From an uncultured Clostridia bacterium (GTDB taxonomy: Bacteria; Bacillota; Clostridia; Oscillospirales; Oscillospiraceae), in assembly GCA_947307255.1 (NCBI GenBank), contig CAMZIO010000004.1, forward strand, positions 1 through 64,000: DNA of 64,000 nt, written 5' to 3'. Shown here piece after piece: positions 26,879-34,832 of the stretch. The stretch's first letter is position 1. Every line of letters starts with the position of its first letter. A program made the position numbers and the translations under genes. Below the pieces are notes generated by a model. The model was not told where the DNA came from, did no database searches, and worked only from the letters and a program-made list of their open reading frames with translations.

Positions 26879-27424
26879 TCAATCCGCTTCCTCCGTCTCG
26901 ATGATGCCGTAACCGCCGTTGTTGCGGCGATAGACGACGGCAACGCCGTTATCGTCCGTGTTGCGGAAGACGAAGAAGTTGTGTCCCAGAAGATTCATCT
27001 GCAAAATCGCCTCGTCGGGGCTCATCGGCTTGACGGCGAAGCGCTTGGTGCGCACGATTTCAAAGTCGCGCTCCTCGCGGATGTCATACTCCTCGGGGAC
27101 TTCGGCAACGATCGCGTCGCTGCGCAGATTCTTGGACAGGCGGGTCTTGTTCTTGCGGATCTTCCGGTCGATCTGGGCGGCAGCCGCGTCGATCGCGCCG
27201 CGCATATCGCCGTCTGCATCCTCGCTGACGGCGCGGAACAAAGTGCCGTTTGCGCCGTAAAGCATGACCTCAACAATGCAGCGATTCTTCTTTTCTACGG
27301 AGAAGGTTACCGTTGCTTCAGGCTCGTCCCTGAAATACTTTTCCAACTTGCCAATCTTCTTTTCGGCATAGGCCTTGACAGAGTCGTTCAGGGAAATCTT
27401 CTTACAGGTAAACGTAAACTTCAT
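26879..27424 (-). CDS. hpf: Long-form ribosome hibernation promoting factor
   Basis: A 181-aa HPF of the long type, which dimerises 70S ribosomes into 100S particles in stationary phase. The N-terminal ribosome-binding domain is MKFTFTCKKISLNDSVKAYA to about residue 100. A linker is followed by the dimerisation domain IVRTKRFAVKPMSPDEAIL and LGHNFFVFRNTDDNGVAVVY. AAAGGAG precedes the ATG. Monocistronic, with its own promoter at 27503-27531. Confidence 0.97.
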   Translation of the reverse strand: MKFTFTCKKISLNDSVKAYAEKKIGKLEKYFRDEPEATVTFSVEKKNRCIVEVMLYGANGTLFRAVSEDADGDMRGAIDAAAAQIDRKIRKNKTRLSKNLRSDAIVAEVPEEYDIREERDFEIVRTKRFAVKPMSPDEAILQMNLLGHNFFVFRNTDDNGVAVVYRRNNGGYGIIETEEAD

Positions 27425-27502
27425 AACGGTTTGCTCCTTTCATTTTAGCCTTGGTAAAGAGCAAATAGAGAGTCTGAGCGCACTCCCCGCTTGCTTTGAT
27501 TC

Positions 27503-27531
27503 AGTATAACACAGAATCAAAAAATATCCAA
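27503..27531 (-). promoter_or_regulatory. Promoter of hpf
   Basis: Minus strand: TTGGAT (27526-27531), 17-nt spacer, TATACT (27503-27508). Confidence 0.6.
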
Positions 27532-27551
27532 TAGCGAAAAGGACAAAAAAC

Positions 27552-27577
27552 AAATTTTGGCTGTTTTGCCAAAATTT
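27552..27577. repeat. AT-rich inverted repeat upstream of hpf
   Basis: AAATTTTGGC-N6-GCCAAAATTT, a perfect 10-bp inverted repeat about 20 bp upstream of the hpf -35 box. It may be a regulator site or hairpin; the ligand is unknown. Confidence 0.5.
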
Positions 27578-27630
27578 TGGCGCGCCGACAGCCTTCGTCT
27601 TTCCTGTGCCGTATTCGACAAAAGCTTTTC

Positions 27631-27659
27631 TTGACGATGCGGGACGAGTCTTGTATCAT
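27631..27659 (+). promoter_or_regulatory. Promoter of the candidate small RNA
   Basis: TTGACG (27631-27636), 17-nt spacer, TATCAT (27654-27659), followed after about 7 nt by a short transcript ending in a terminator. No ORF with a Shine-Dalgarno lies between. Confidence 0.6.
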
Positions 27660-27665
27660 AAGCAT

Positions 27666-27727
27666 CGGAAGCTTTCCAATATCCCACCCATTTGGGCCGC
27701 CGTCGAAAGATGGCGGCTCCTTTTTTT
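27666..27727 (+). ncRNA. Candidate small RNA (about 60 nt)
   Basis: A short segment between a sigma-A-like promoter and a terminator in a gene-free region. It contains the palindrome GGAAGCTTTCC (27667-27677), a CCC...GGG pair and the terminal stem GCCGCC/GGCGGC with seven Ts. It matches no RNA family I recognise. It could instead be an aborted leader or a remnant. Confidence 0.4.
27694..27727 (+). terminator. Terminator of the candidate small RNA
   Basis: Stem GCCGCC-N10-GGCGGC, extended by a G-U and a G-C pair, followed by seven Ts (27721-27727). Confidence 0.75.
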
Positions 27728-27889
27728 GCTGCGCGTTTTACAAAAAGGGGAGAGGCGGATAGATCGCGCCGCAAAGACGGCGACCGGAGCGGCGTCGAAC
27801 CGCTTTCCTCATTTGACGGCGCTTGCGCAAGGCGGCAACGCCGAGGCAGAGGACTCCGCCGCGCCGGGCCGAAAAACGCAATTGCGGTC
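27728..27889. other. Gene-free stretch with nothing recognised
   Basis: The intergenic interval between hpf and the TetR gene is 543 bp. Apart from the elements listed separately (hpf promoter, inverted repeat, candidate small RNA, TetR promoter), these 162 bp show no credible ORF with a ribosome binding site and no RNA motif I recognise. Confidence 0.5.
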
Positions 27890-27918
27890 TTGACAGGGCG
27901 GCGGACGCGGATTATAAT
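27890..27918 (+). promoter_or_regulatory. Fully consensus promoter of the tetR-ABC-ftsX operon
   Basis: TTGACA (27890-27895), 17-nt spacer, TATAAT (27913-27918), both hexamers perfect. Such a strong promoter before a regulator suggests tight repression. Confidence 0.9.
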
Positions 27919-27924
27919 AAAAAC

Positions 27925-27944
27925 ACTTGTTACACAACACGAGT
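27925..27944. promoter_or_regulatory. Candidate TetR-family operator
   Basis: 20-bp imperfect palindrome ACTTGT-N8-ACGAGT, starting 6 bp after the -10 box and so covering the transcription start. Autorepression by the TetR protein encoded 24 bp downstream is the natural inference. Confidence 0.5.
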
Positions 27945-27967
27945 TTTAAAAATGGGAGGGGAGTATT

Positions 27968-28546
27968 ATGCCGCCGAAAGCAAAATTCACAAAAAGGGAA
28001 ATTGCAGATGCGGGCCTGGCCATTTTGCGCCAGCGCGGTATCTCTGCGGTAACCGCGCGTGAAATCGGGCGATATCTGGGAAGCTCATCCAGACCGATCT
28101 TTACTGTTTTTGAAAATATGGAAGAAGTTGTGTCCGCCGTCGAGGGTCGGGCCAGAGAAATCTATACCGATTACGTGCAGCAAGGCTTGCAGCAGGATTT
28201 GGCATTCCGGGGCGTGGGGCAGGCCTATATAGCCTTTGCGATGCAGGAGCCGCAGTTATTCCGGCTTTTGTTTATGCGAAAGCTTCCGGGCGATATGGTA
28301 TTGGGAAAAATCCTGCCGGAAATTGATGACAACTATCCATCCATCGTAAAATCCATTACCGATCAGTATCCCGTTACGAAGGAGGAGGCCGTTATCCTCT
28401 ACCGGCACCTGTGGATCTATTCGCACGGTATCGCAACGCTTTGCGCGACCTCCATGTGCACGTTTACGCAGCAGGAGATCAGCGATATGCTGACGGAAGT
28501 GTTCAAGGCTTTATTATTTGAGAGATTGGCAGGGAAAGCAAAATGA
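27968..28546 (+). CDS. TetR family transcriptional regulator
   Basis: A 192-aa protein. The N-terminal helix-turn-helix (IADAGLAILRQRGISAVTAREIG, about residues 13-35, then SSSRPIFTVFENMEEV) matches TetR regulators. The C-terminal ligand/dimerisation domain is helical with two Cys (CATSMC near residue 160). AGGGGAG lies upstream. Its stop overlaps the ABC ATPase start by 4 nt, so it is the first gene of a self-regulated ABC exporter operon. The inducing ligand is unknown. Confidence 0.92.
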   Translation: MPPKAKFTKREIADAGLAILRQRGISAVTAREIGRYLGSSSRPIFTVFENMEEVVSAVEGRAREIYTDYVQQGLQQDLAFRGVGQAYIAFAMQEPQLFRLLFMRKLPGDMVLGKILPEIDDNYPSIVKSITDQYPVTKEEAVILYRHLWIYSHGIATLCATSMCTFTQQEISDMLTEVFKALLFERLAGKAK

Positions 28547-29235
28547 TAGAGATCAAAAATCTTACGAAATACTACGGCAGAGGAGAGAGCCGCTTCAAGG
28601 CGCTGGATGACGTCTCCGTGCGGATAAACGACGGTGAGTTTGTCGTCATTCTGGGGGCGTCTGGTTCCGGAAAATCGACGTTTCTCAACGTGATCTCCGG
28701 CTTGGAAGCGATGGACGGCGGCTCGGTCGCCTATGACGGGCAAACGCTTGAGCGGATGAGCGAAAAGGAGCTGACGAAATTCCGCCGGGAGAATACGGCG
28801 TATATTTTTCAGCAGTATTATTTGCTCCCGCACCTCACCGTGGAGAAGAACGTTAGGATGGGGGCCGACCTGGCGCATAACAAGGATATTCTCCCGGTTC
28901 TTGAGGCGGTCGGCCTGGCGGAAAAGCGCAGAAAGTTTCCCGCAGAGCTCAGCGGCGGCGAGCAGCAGCGCGTCGCCATTGCCAGGGCGCTCGCCAAAAA
29001 TCCCAGGGTGCTTTTCCTCGACGAGCCGACCGGCGCGTTGGATGAAAAAACGGGCAGACTGGTGTTGGACTATATGATCAACCTGCAGGCAAAACAGGAC
29101 TTTACGATGATTATGGTAACGCACAACGCCAATATTGCGCAGACCGCCGATCGGATCATCAAAATGAACAGCGGGAAAATCGTCGGCATCACGGAAAACG
29201 CCGACAAAAAGACCGCTTACGAGATAGGCTGGTGA
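28543..29235 (+). CDS. ABC transporter ATPase, MacB/LolD type
   Basis: A 230-aa ATPase. Walker [10 protein letters not shown] at residues 38-46, Q-loop [12 protein letters not shown], signature [16 protein letters not shown], Walker [13 protein letters not shown] and H-loop VTHN. The GALD extension after Walker B is typical of the MacB/LolD/FtsE/bacitracin-export group, whose permeases work by mechanotransmission. It overlaps tetR by 4 nt and is followed 4 nt later by an FtsX-domain permease. Confidence 0.95.
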   Translation: MIEIKNLTKYYGRGESRFKALDDVSVRINDGEFVVILGASGSGKSTFLNVISGLEAMDGGSVAYDGQTLERMSEKELTKFRRENTAYIFQQYYLLPHLTVEKNVRMGADLAHNKDILPVLEAVGLAEKRRKFPAELSGGEQQRVAIARALAKNPRVLFLDEPTGALDEKTGRLVLDYMINLQAKQDFTMIMVTHNANIAQTADRIIKMNSGKIVGITENADKKTAYEIGW

Positions 29236-29239
29236 TGGG

Positions 29240-30376
29240 ATGATCGTCAGCATAAAAGACAGCGTCAAGCTGTTCGGCATCTCCATTATGACCTGCTGCG
29301 CCGTTACCGTCTGCAATTTGTTTTTGAATTATTATCTCGATCTGGCTGCGATTGCGGATTTGATTGACAATCCGGTTTCGCAGATGTTATACGACGCGCA
29401 GATGATGACCGCCAAGGTGGTGTGCGCCGTCAGCGGCGGCTGCCTGGCTGCGACCACCGTCGTGATGCTGTTTTTCTATATCAAGCATTATATCGACAGT
29501 CATTCCCGGGAAATCGGCATCTTAAAAGCGCTCGGCTATTCCGATTTCAAAATCGCAAGGGGTTTTTCCGTATTCGGACTGAGCGTATTTTCCGGCTGTA
29601 TCATAGGTTATCTGCTGTCCTTCGTGTTAATGCCGCGGTTTTATGAGCTGCAAAATGCGGACGACTATATACCCGATATAGCGATAAGCATTCATTGGGA
29701 GCTGTTTGTATTTCTGGTGCTTCTTCCGGCAGTGGCATTCTCCCTGATTGCCGTAGGTTACAGTATGATAAAACTCAATCAGCCCTGCGTGAATCTGCTG
29801 AAGGGAGTTGCGAAAGAGCAGGGCAAAAGCCGCGACGGCAGGGACAAAAAGAGCTTCGTTGAGGATATGAAAAGCTCCGTATTGAGAGGCCGTAAAACAC
29901 TGATATTCTTTATCGCCTTTTCCGCCTTTTGCTTCTCCGCCATGATACAGATGTCCGCAAGCATGAAGGACCTGGCAAGCGAGATGATGGGATTCATGAT
30001 TTTTATTATTGGAGTGGTGCTGGCATTTACCACGCTGTATATCGCCGTAACAACCGTGATACGATCTAACCAACAGAGCGTTACCATGATGCGCGTGTTC
30101 GGCTATGAAAGCGCGGAATGCAAGCGTTCCGTTCTGGACGGCTACCGCCCGGCAGCTTATATCGGCTTTGTCATCGGCTCTGTGTATCAGTACGCCTTGT
30201 TGAGAATAATGGTCGATATCGTTTTTGCGGGGGTTGAGGGCGTCCCTGCGTATGAATTTGACTTCCCGGTGTGCCTGATCACACTTGCCGCCTTTATCGT
30301 TGTATATGAGGGCATTATGTTTGCTTATGGGCAGTCGATGAAGGAAATCCCGCTGAAACAAATCATGAGCGAGTGA
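29240..30376 (+). CDS. FtsX-domain ABC permease
   Basis: A 378-aa membrane protein with about eight helices. Two FtsX-like units can be seen, each with the REIGILKALGYS-type coupling motif (second copy VTMMRVFGYESAECKR). The large extracytoplasmic domain of MacB is absent or very short, as in compact BceB/YxdM-related exporters. Partner of the ATPase 4 nt upstream; probable roles are export or resistance to a lipophilic compound or antimicrobial peptide. Last gene of the operon, before the hairpin at 30470-30498. Confidence 0.88.
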   Translation: MIVSIKDSVKLFGISIMTCCAVTVCNLFLNYYLDLAAIADLIDNPVSQMLYDAQMMTAKVVCAVSGGCLAATTVVMLFFYIKHYIDSHSREIGILKALGYSDFKIARGFSVFGLSVFSGCIIGYLLSFVLMPRFYELQNADDYIPDIAISIHWELFVFLVLLPAVAFSLIAVGYSMIKLNQPCVNLLKGVAKEQGKSRDGRDKKSFVEDMKSSVLRGRKTLIFFIAFSAFCFSAMIQMSASMKDLASEMMGFMIFIIGVVLAFTTLYIAVTTVIRSNQQSVTMMRVFGYESAECKRSVLDGYRPAAYIGFVIGSVYQYALLRIMVDIVFAGVEGVPAYEFDFPVCLITLAAFIVVYEGIMFAYGQSMKEIPLKQIMSE

Positions 30377-30469
30377 ACGATTCCCCGCCGTGTTGGGCGA
30401 AGGGAAGGCAGGCCCGCCGCCTGCGACGAGTCGGATATGGCTGCCGTTCAACGGACGGGGAAAACAGAA

Positions 30470-30498
30470 GGGAGGAGCTTCTCTGCGAAGCTCCTCCC
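30470..30498. terminator. Hairpin between the ABC operon and divIC
   Basis: 12-bp stem (GGGAGGAGCTTC) with a 5-nt loop, followed by moderately T-rich sequence on both strands. It sits between convergent operons and probably serves both. Confidence 0.65.
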
Positions 30499-30534
30499 TC
30501 TCGTATAGCATTTTTTCGGTTCCGTGCGACCGGC

Positions 30535-30825
30535 TCAGTTGCTCACGTCGTAGAAATCGCGCTGACCCGGCGAGACCATATTCAACTGGTCGCGCGCCAG
30601 CTCCTGCAGATACTCCGGGTCGTTTGCCTTGCTCAGCGCAGCCTCCAGCGAGGCGTTCTCCTGCCGCTGCTGCGCCAGCTGCGCGGCGATCGCGGTCTGC
30701 TCACTCTCGGCCCGGGAAATCCTCTCGCGCATATTCGCCAACTGCAGACCCACGAGCATCAGCAGGACCAGAATGAACGCGATTGCGAAAAAACCGCCGC
30801 GTTTTTTTTCTTTCGCCTTTGCCAT
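30535..30825 (-). CDS. divIC: DivIC/FtsB-type septum formation initiator
   Basis: A 96-aa bitopic division protein. A basic cytoplasmic N-terminus (MAKAKEKKRG) is followed by one transmembrane helix (about residues 12-32), an extracytoplasmic coiled coil (MRERISRAESEQTAIAAQLA) and the conserved YLQELARDQLNMVSPGQ. I chose the ATG at 30825, with GGAGGG 8 nt upstream, over the longer ORF. It is the last gene of the long minus-strand block. Its first 125 nt (counting from 30825) overlap the 3' end of the annotated yabQ ORF. Confidence 0.93.
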   Translation of the reverse strand: MAKAKEKKRGGFFAIAFILVLLMLVGLQLANMRERISRAESEQTAIAAQLAQQRQENASLEAALSKANDPEYLQELARDQLNMVSPGQRDFYDVSN

Positions 30826-31315
30826 GAGGACGGCCCTCCTTCCGCCTGTGTCCACCGGTGAATGGGGATGAAAACTGCTTATTTGAAGATATTATAGCGG
30901 ACTGTTTTGAAAAAAGAAAGAGCCTTTTGCAAAATTTTGCCAGTTTACCATAAAAAATTTTCGTTTTTCTCACCGGAAGCAGAGCCAGCCGCAGCAATGC
31001 AAACAGCGTTTGCGCCCAAAAATCCCACAGCGGCCGCAGCAGGGGCGAGAGCAGCGCGAAAAACAGCGTGGCGGCGGCCAGCGCAGCCAGAAGCATATAG
31101 AGCCGCAGTTCTCCGTCGCCGATCCGCAGAGAGAAGAAAAAAACGACCACTGCCAGCGCCAGACAGTAGATCCCGTCCCAAAAGGCGGTGAAGCCGGCGT
31201 GGGTACGGCGGGGCATACGGATCGCGCGCAGCAGATCGTAGAGCAGTGAGCAGGAAAACCCCAGCAGGACGGAGGCACCAAGGGCGCGCAGCTGCTCGTC
31301 GAGCGCGATGCGCAT
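30701..31315 (-). CDS. yabQ: Spore cortex biosynthesis protein YabQ (3' end suspicious)
   Basis: A 204-aa ORF. The first approximately 140 residues match YabQ: several hydrophobic helices (FTAFWDGIYCLALAVVVFFF, then LYMLLAALAAATLFFALL) followed by a basic KIFYGKLAKFCKRLFLF. YabQ is needed for the spore cortex. The last approximately 65 residues are low-complexity and Arg/Gly-rich and overlap divIC by 125 nt, which is unusual. A one-base shift at a T6 tract (30910-30915) would end the protein just upstream of divIC in either other frame. The start follows yabP by 6 nt. Confidence 0.8.
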   Translation of the reverse strand: MRIALDEQLRALGASVLLGFSCSLLYDLLRAIRMPRRTHAGFTAFWDGIYCLALAVVVFFFSLRIGDGELRLYMLLAALAAATLFFALLSPLLRPLWDFWAQTLFALLRLALLPVRKTKIFYGKLAKFCKRLFLFSKQSAIISSNKQFSSPFTGGHRRKEGRPHGKGERKKTRRFFRNRVHSGPADARGSAVGEYAREDFPGRE

Positions 31316-31321
31316 TTGCCG

Positions 31322-31612
31322 TCAGCCCCCGAACAGGCGCCGCAGCAGCCCGCCGCCCGCTGCGGCGCCGCCGTCCGTATAGCTCAGCGAATCCACCCGC
31401 CCGTCCACGTGCAGCTCGCCGCCGTCCAGAGTGAGCTTGCCGATGTGCAGGTTCTCCCCGTCGATCACCAGCGTACCGGCGGAGGTGGTGAGGATAATCT
31501 CGCCCTCGTCGAAGCGGTCCACGTCCTCCACCCCGGAGATTACCAGCCGCTCCCGCCCGTCCAGTTCAATCCGATGCAATGTGCCGGTGGAGTAAGCCGC
31601 GTCATAGGCCAT
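31322..31612 (-). CDS. yabP: Sporulation protein YabP
   Basis: A 96-aa protein matching the YabP family: RERLVISGVEDVDRFDEGE, TLVIDGENLHIGKLTLDGG and GRVDSLSY, ending in a Gly-rich GLLRRLFGG, very similar in layout to B. subtilis YabP. It is required for spore cortex/coat assembly in the mother cell. I chose the ATG at 31612 (MAYDAAYSTG), with AAAGGA 11 nt upstream; an in-frame ATG 54 nt further upstream is less likely. It is followed by yabQ, the conserved order rqcP-yabP-yabQ-divIC. Confidence 0.92.
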   Translation of the reverse strand: MAYDAAYSTGTLHRIELDGRERLVISGVEDVDRFDEGEIILTTSAGTLVIDGENLHIGKLTLDGGELHVDGRVDSLSYTDGGAAAGGGLLRRLFGG

Positions 31613-31721
31613 TTGCACAACCGTCCTTTCGCAAGTGCTGGGAGAAAAAACCAACCCCTCCCGCATACCAAAGTGTATGAGAGGGGTTGGCAGGAAAGAA
31701 CTGTCGCGCGGAAAAAGCGGC

Positions 31722-31970
31722 TTACGGATTCGCCACCTCGCGGTAGAGCAGCGAGGCTTCCGCTTTGCCGGCGTTTTCCGTTACGTTGAGGACCTCCACC
31801 GTCAGCGCACGTTCACCGAAGCGAAGGGTGATCCGGTCGCCCGGTTTCACGTCGTAGGACGCGCGGGCGACGCGGCCGTTGACCGTAATGTGCCCGGCGT
31901 CGCACGCCTCGTTGGCGACGGTGCGCCGCTTGATCAGGCGCGAGACCTTAAGATATTTGTCCAGCCTCAT
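31722..31970 (-). CDS. rqcP: RqcP, S4-domain ribosome quality control protein
   Basis: An 82-aa S4 RNA-binding protein (former YabO): MRLDKYLKVSRLIKRRTVANEACDAG and ITVNGRVARASYDVKPGD. RqcP helps RqcH add poly-alanine tails to nascent chains on stalled 50S subunits. The ATG at 31970 has GGAGG 9 nt upstream. It is downstream of hup, with a terminator between, and upstream of yabP, as in B. subtilis. Confidence 0.95.
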   Translation of the reverse strand: MRLDKYLKVSRLIKRRTVANEACDAGHITVNGRVARASYDVKPGDRITLRFGERALTVEVLNVTENAGKAEASLLYREVANP

Positions 31971-31988
31971 CGGTATGCACCTCCGTAT

Positions 31989-32017
31989 AAAAAATAGCCG
32001 CATGGCGGCTATTTTTT
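31989..32017 (-). terminator. Terminator downstream of hup
   Basis: 12-bp stem (AAAAAATAGCCG/CGGCTATTTTTT) with a 5-nt loop, between the hup stop and the rqcP ribosome binding site. It probably uncouples abundant hup mRNA from the downstream genes. Confidence 0.88.
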
Positions 32018-32028
32018 GAGCTCTGTAA

Positions 32029-32304
32029 TTACTTGCTGACAGCGTCCTTGAAAGCCTTGCCGACCCTGAAGACGGGAACCTTGGAGGCGGGAATGGTGAT
32101 GCTCTCCTTGGTCTTGGGGTTGCGGCCGATGCGCTCGGAGCGGCTCTTGACTTCAAAAGAACCGAAGCCGGTGAGCTGAACCTTTTCACTGTCCTTCATT
32201 GCGTCTACGATGACGGTCAGCGCGGCGTTAACGACGGCCTCGGCGTCCTTCTTCGATACGCCGGCCTTCTCAGCGGCGGCATGGATCAATTCTGCTTTAT
32301 TCAT
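32029..32304 (-). CDS. hup: HU family DNA-binding protein
   Basis: A 91-aa histone-like protein. Canonical HU: NKAELIHAAAEKAGVSKKDA, the core VQLTGFGSFEVKSRSERIGR with the GFGSF motif, and the DNA-binding arm NPKTKESITIPASKVPVFRVG. AGGAGG precedes the ATG. It lies between mazG and rqcP and is followed by a strong terminator. Confidence 0.98.
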   Translation of the reverse strand: MNKAELIHAAAEKAGVSKKDAEAVVNAALTVIVDAMKDSEKVQLTGFGSFEVKSRSERIGRNPKTKESITIPASKVPVFRVGKAFKDAVSK

Positions 32305-32379
32305 GTTTGCGTTCCTCCTGATATTTCCGGAAGCGTTTGTCCGGTAGTGTTTTTATGATCAAAAAGCGGCTGCTTTCTG

Positions 32380-33171
32380 TCATTCCTGTTCTTTGGCTGC
32401 GCCCCACAATGCGGCCAGCTCGTCCGGCGAAAGCTGCGCGAGCTCGCACCCTTGCCGCGCGGCGGCTTGCTCCACGCAGCGGAAGCGGCGGATAAACTTC
32501 TCGCACGCGGCGTTGAGCGCGCTTTCGGGATCGACGCCGCAATACCTTCCCGCGTTCACCGCGGCAAAGAGGACGTCGCCAAGCTCCTCGGCCACGTTCG
32601 TGCCGCGCGATATCGCCTCGTGCAGCTCACGGACCTCTTCATCCAGCTTGTCCAGCGAACCGCCGCTGTCGCGGAAGCGGAAACCCGCCTTTTCCGCCTT
32701 GCCCTGCAGCTTGTCCGCCCGCCAAAGCGCCGGCAGAGCGCGGGCCACGGAATCCATGGCGTCAGCCGTGGTGCGCTGGCCCTTCTCCTCGCGCTTGAGC
32801 CTGTCCCAGTTGTCGAGCACCTGCTCGCTCGTCTCGGCGGTTGCATGGCCGAATACGTGCGGGTGGCGAAAAATCAGCTTGCGGCAGATGTGGTCGGTTA
32901 CGTCGTCCGTGGTGAAACGGCCGGCGTCCTCCTCAATGTGGATATTGAAGAGCACCTGCATCAGCATATCGCCGAGCTCCTCGCACATGGCGTCGGGGTC
33001 ATCGCGGTCAAACGCCTCTGCCGCCTCGTAGGCCTCCTCCAGAAAATTGCGCCGGTTGGACAGGTGCGTCTGCGCCCGATCCCAGGGACAGCCGCCCGGC
33101 GCGCGCAGAATGCGCAGGATTTCGACAAGGTCTTCGTAGCGGTAGGGCGACTGCTTTTCAAAATTTACCAT
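32380..33171 (-). CDS. mazG: MazG nucleoside triphosphate pyrophosphohydrolase
   Basis: A 263-aa, two-domain all-alpha NTP pyrophosphatase. N-terminal domain: CPWDRAQTHLSNRRNFLEEA then EELGDMLMQVLFN (ExxE...ExxD metal ligands). C-terminal repeat: DKLDEEVRELHEAI and NVAEELGDVLFAAVN. It removes non-canonical NTPs. The ATG at 33171 has GAGAGG 6 nt upstream; the longer ORF reaches into the preceding intergenic region. It lies between spoVB and hup, as in many Clostridia. Confidence 0.95.
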   Translation of the reverse strand: MVNFEKQSPYRYEDLVEILRILRAPGGCPWDRAQTHLSNRRNFLEEAYEAAEAFDRDDPDAMCEELGDMLMQVLFNIHIEEDAGRFTTDDVTDHICRKLIFRHPHVFGHATAETSEQVLDNWDRLKREEKGQRTTADAMDSVARALPALWRADKLQGKAEKAGFRFRDSGGSLDKLDEEVRELHEAISRGTNVAEELGDVLFAAVNAGRYCGVDPESALNAACEKFIRRFRCVEQAAARQGCELAQLSPDELAALWGAAKEQE

Positions 33172-33214
33172 AGATTTCCTCTCATTGCAAGGCTTTTCGC
33201 AATTTTTCATTCAT

Positions 33215-34807
33215 TTAGCGGATGCGAAGAATTTTTGCGATTTTCTCGCCCTTGGGCAGCAGGGACAAATCCTCCGCGGTGATGATCTGCAAAGCGAGAA
33301 CCAGCAAAAAGTATACGATCACAGCCGCGGCTACCGCGCCGCCCACGGAAAGCGGATTGCCCAGCGCCAGACGCGTATGGAGCAGGGCGTAGACCCCCTT
33401 GGCGCAAAAGGCCATCGCAAGCGAGGCGAGCAGCGGCTTGCAGAACAGCGCGGGATAGTCCGGCTTATCCGCGCTCGTGCGGTAGACGAACACCAGATTC
33501 AGCAGCGCTGAAATGGCAAAGCATACCAGCGTTCCCATGGGCGCGGCGTGGATGTTGATGTCCGGCACAGCGGAGAAGTGATAGTTAAAGGCGATCTTTA
33601 CCACGCCGCCGATGAGCATTGTCAAAATCGGGACGCTCACGCGCCCGTGCGCCTGCAGGATCGAGTTGGTGATCAGCATCACGCACACGAACAGCGACGC
33701 GATGCCCAGCACCGCCAGCAGCGATCCGCCCAGCTCACTGTCATATCGGGGATAACACAGATGCATGATCGGCTCGGCCAGGGCCCAGAGCCCCATCCCC
33801 ATCGGGAAAGCCAGCAGTGCCGTTACGCGCAGGGAAGAGTTGATCACCCGTGCCGTCCCCGCGCGGTCGCGCCGCGTCAGGGAGGCGGAAAGCGTCGGGA
33901 TGACCGAGGCGGTCAGCGCCACCATCAGCGAGGCGGGCAGGTTATAGAGCTTCATGCCTGCGCCGTACGTGCCGTAGAGACGGCGCGTAACCTCCAGCGT
34001 GTAGCCCAGTGCGTTTTGCAGCTGCCCCTGCACGAGCGCGGTGTCGATGATCGTGATGACGGAGACCATCGACGACGAGAGCGTGATCGGCACGGCAATG
34101 GCGATCAAGCGCTTGAGAATCGCGCCGGCGGCGTCGGGCGTATCGTCCGCCCGGGGTTTTGTGCGATGGCGCAGGTAGTTGAGCGCCATATAGACGAGCG
34201 CGAGGATCGTACCGCTCGTTACGCCGGCAATCGCGCCGGCGGCGGCGACGGATACGCTGCGATGCGCGACGTGCAGCAGATAGTAGGCTAACGCAAGGCC
34301 CACAAACAGCTTGCACAGAGCTTCGATGATCTGCGAGACGGCGGTGGGGGTCATGCGGAAGTTGCCCTGCGCGTAACCGCGAAAGGCGGAAAGACAGCCC
34401 ACGCAAATCACGGCGGGCGCCAGCGCGCGGATGCCGTAAGATGCATTGGGGTTATGCAGCAGCCCGGCGCAGAAGTCGCTGCCCCACCACATGATGGCAA
34501 AGGAAAGCGCGCCCAGCGTTACGAACGCGGCAAAGCTGACGCGAAATACGCGCCGCGCCTGCCGCTCGCGGCCGAGAGCGTTTGCCTCGGATACCATTTT
34601 GGACAGCGCCACCGGCAGCCCCGCCGTGGAGACGGTCAACAGCGCGGCGTAGATGTTGTAGGCGTTGTTGAAATCCGCCGCGCCGCCCTCACCGAGGATG
34701 TTGAACAGGGGGATGGCGAACAGCGCGCCGATGAGCTTGACGAGCGCAATGCCAAAGGCAAGTACGGCTGCCCCGCCGAAAAAGGATTGCTTTTTACCCA
34801 TTGCCAT
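33215..34807 (-). CDS. spoVB: SpoVB-type polysaccharide biosynthesis flippase
   Basis: A 530-aa membrane protein of the MOP/MVF superfamily with about 14 helices. The N-terminus FFGGAAVLAFGIALVKLIGA and the conserved NNAYNIYAALLTVSTAGLPV match SpoVB/YtgP/MurJ-like lipid-II flippases. Position next to mazG and the spore genes supports SpoVB, involved in spore cortex precursor transport, but a vegetative role cannot be excluded. It begins 25 nt after the pnp stop. Confidence 0.9.
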   Translation of the reverse strand: MAMGKKQSFFGGAAVLAFGIALVKLIGALFAIPLFNILGEGGAADFNNAYNIYAALLTVSTAGLPVALSKMVSEANALGRERQARRVFRVSFAAFVTLGALSFAIMWWGSDFCAGLLHNPNASYGIRALAPAVICVGCLSAFRGYAQGNFRMTPTAVSQIIEALCKLFVGLALAYYLLHVAHRSVSVAAAGAIAGVTSGTILALVYMALNYLRHRTKPRADDTPDAAGAILKRLIAIAVPITLSSSMVSVITIIDTALVQGQLQNALGYTLEVTRRLYGTYGAGMKLYNLPASLMVALTASVIPTLSASLTRRDRAGTARVINSSLRVTALLAFPMGMGLWALAEPIMHLCYPRYDSELGGSLLAVLGIASLFVCVMLITNSILQAHGRVSVPILTMLIGGVVKIAFNYHFSAVPDINIHAAPMGTLVCFAISALLNLVFVYRTSADKPDYPALFCKPLLASLAMAFCAKGVYALLHTRLALGNPLSVGGAVAAAVIVYFLLVLALQIITAEDLSLLPKGEKIAKILRIR

Positions 34808-34832
34808 AGAAGATACGACCTTTTTTCAAGTA

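Noticed and set aside
28543..30376. Considered as FtsE-FtsX division pair
   Set aside because: Presence of a TetR regulator, two FtsX units and an inducible-type promoter fits an exporter, not FtsEX.
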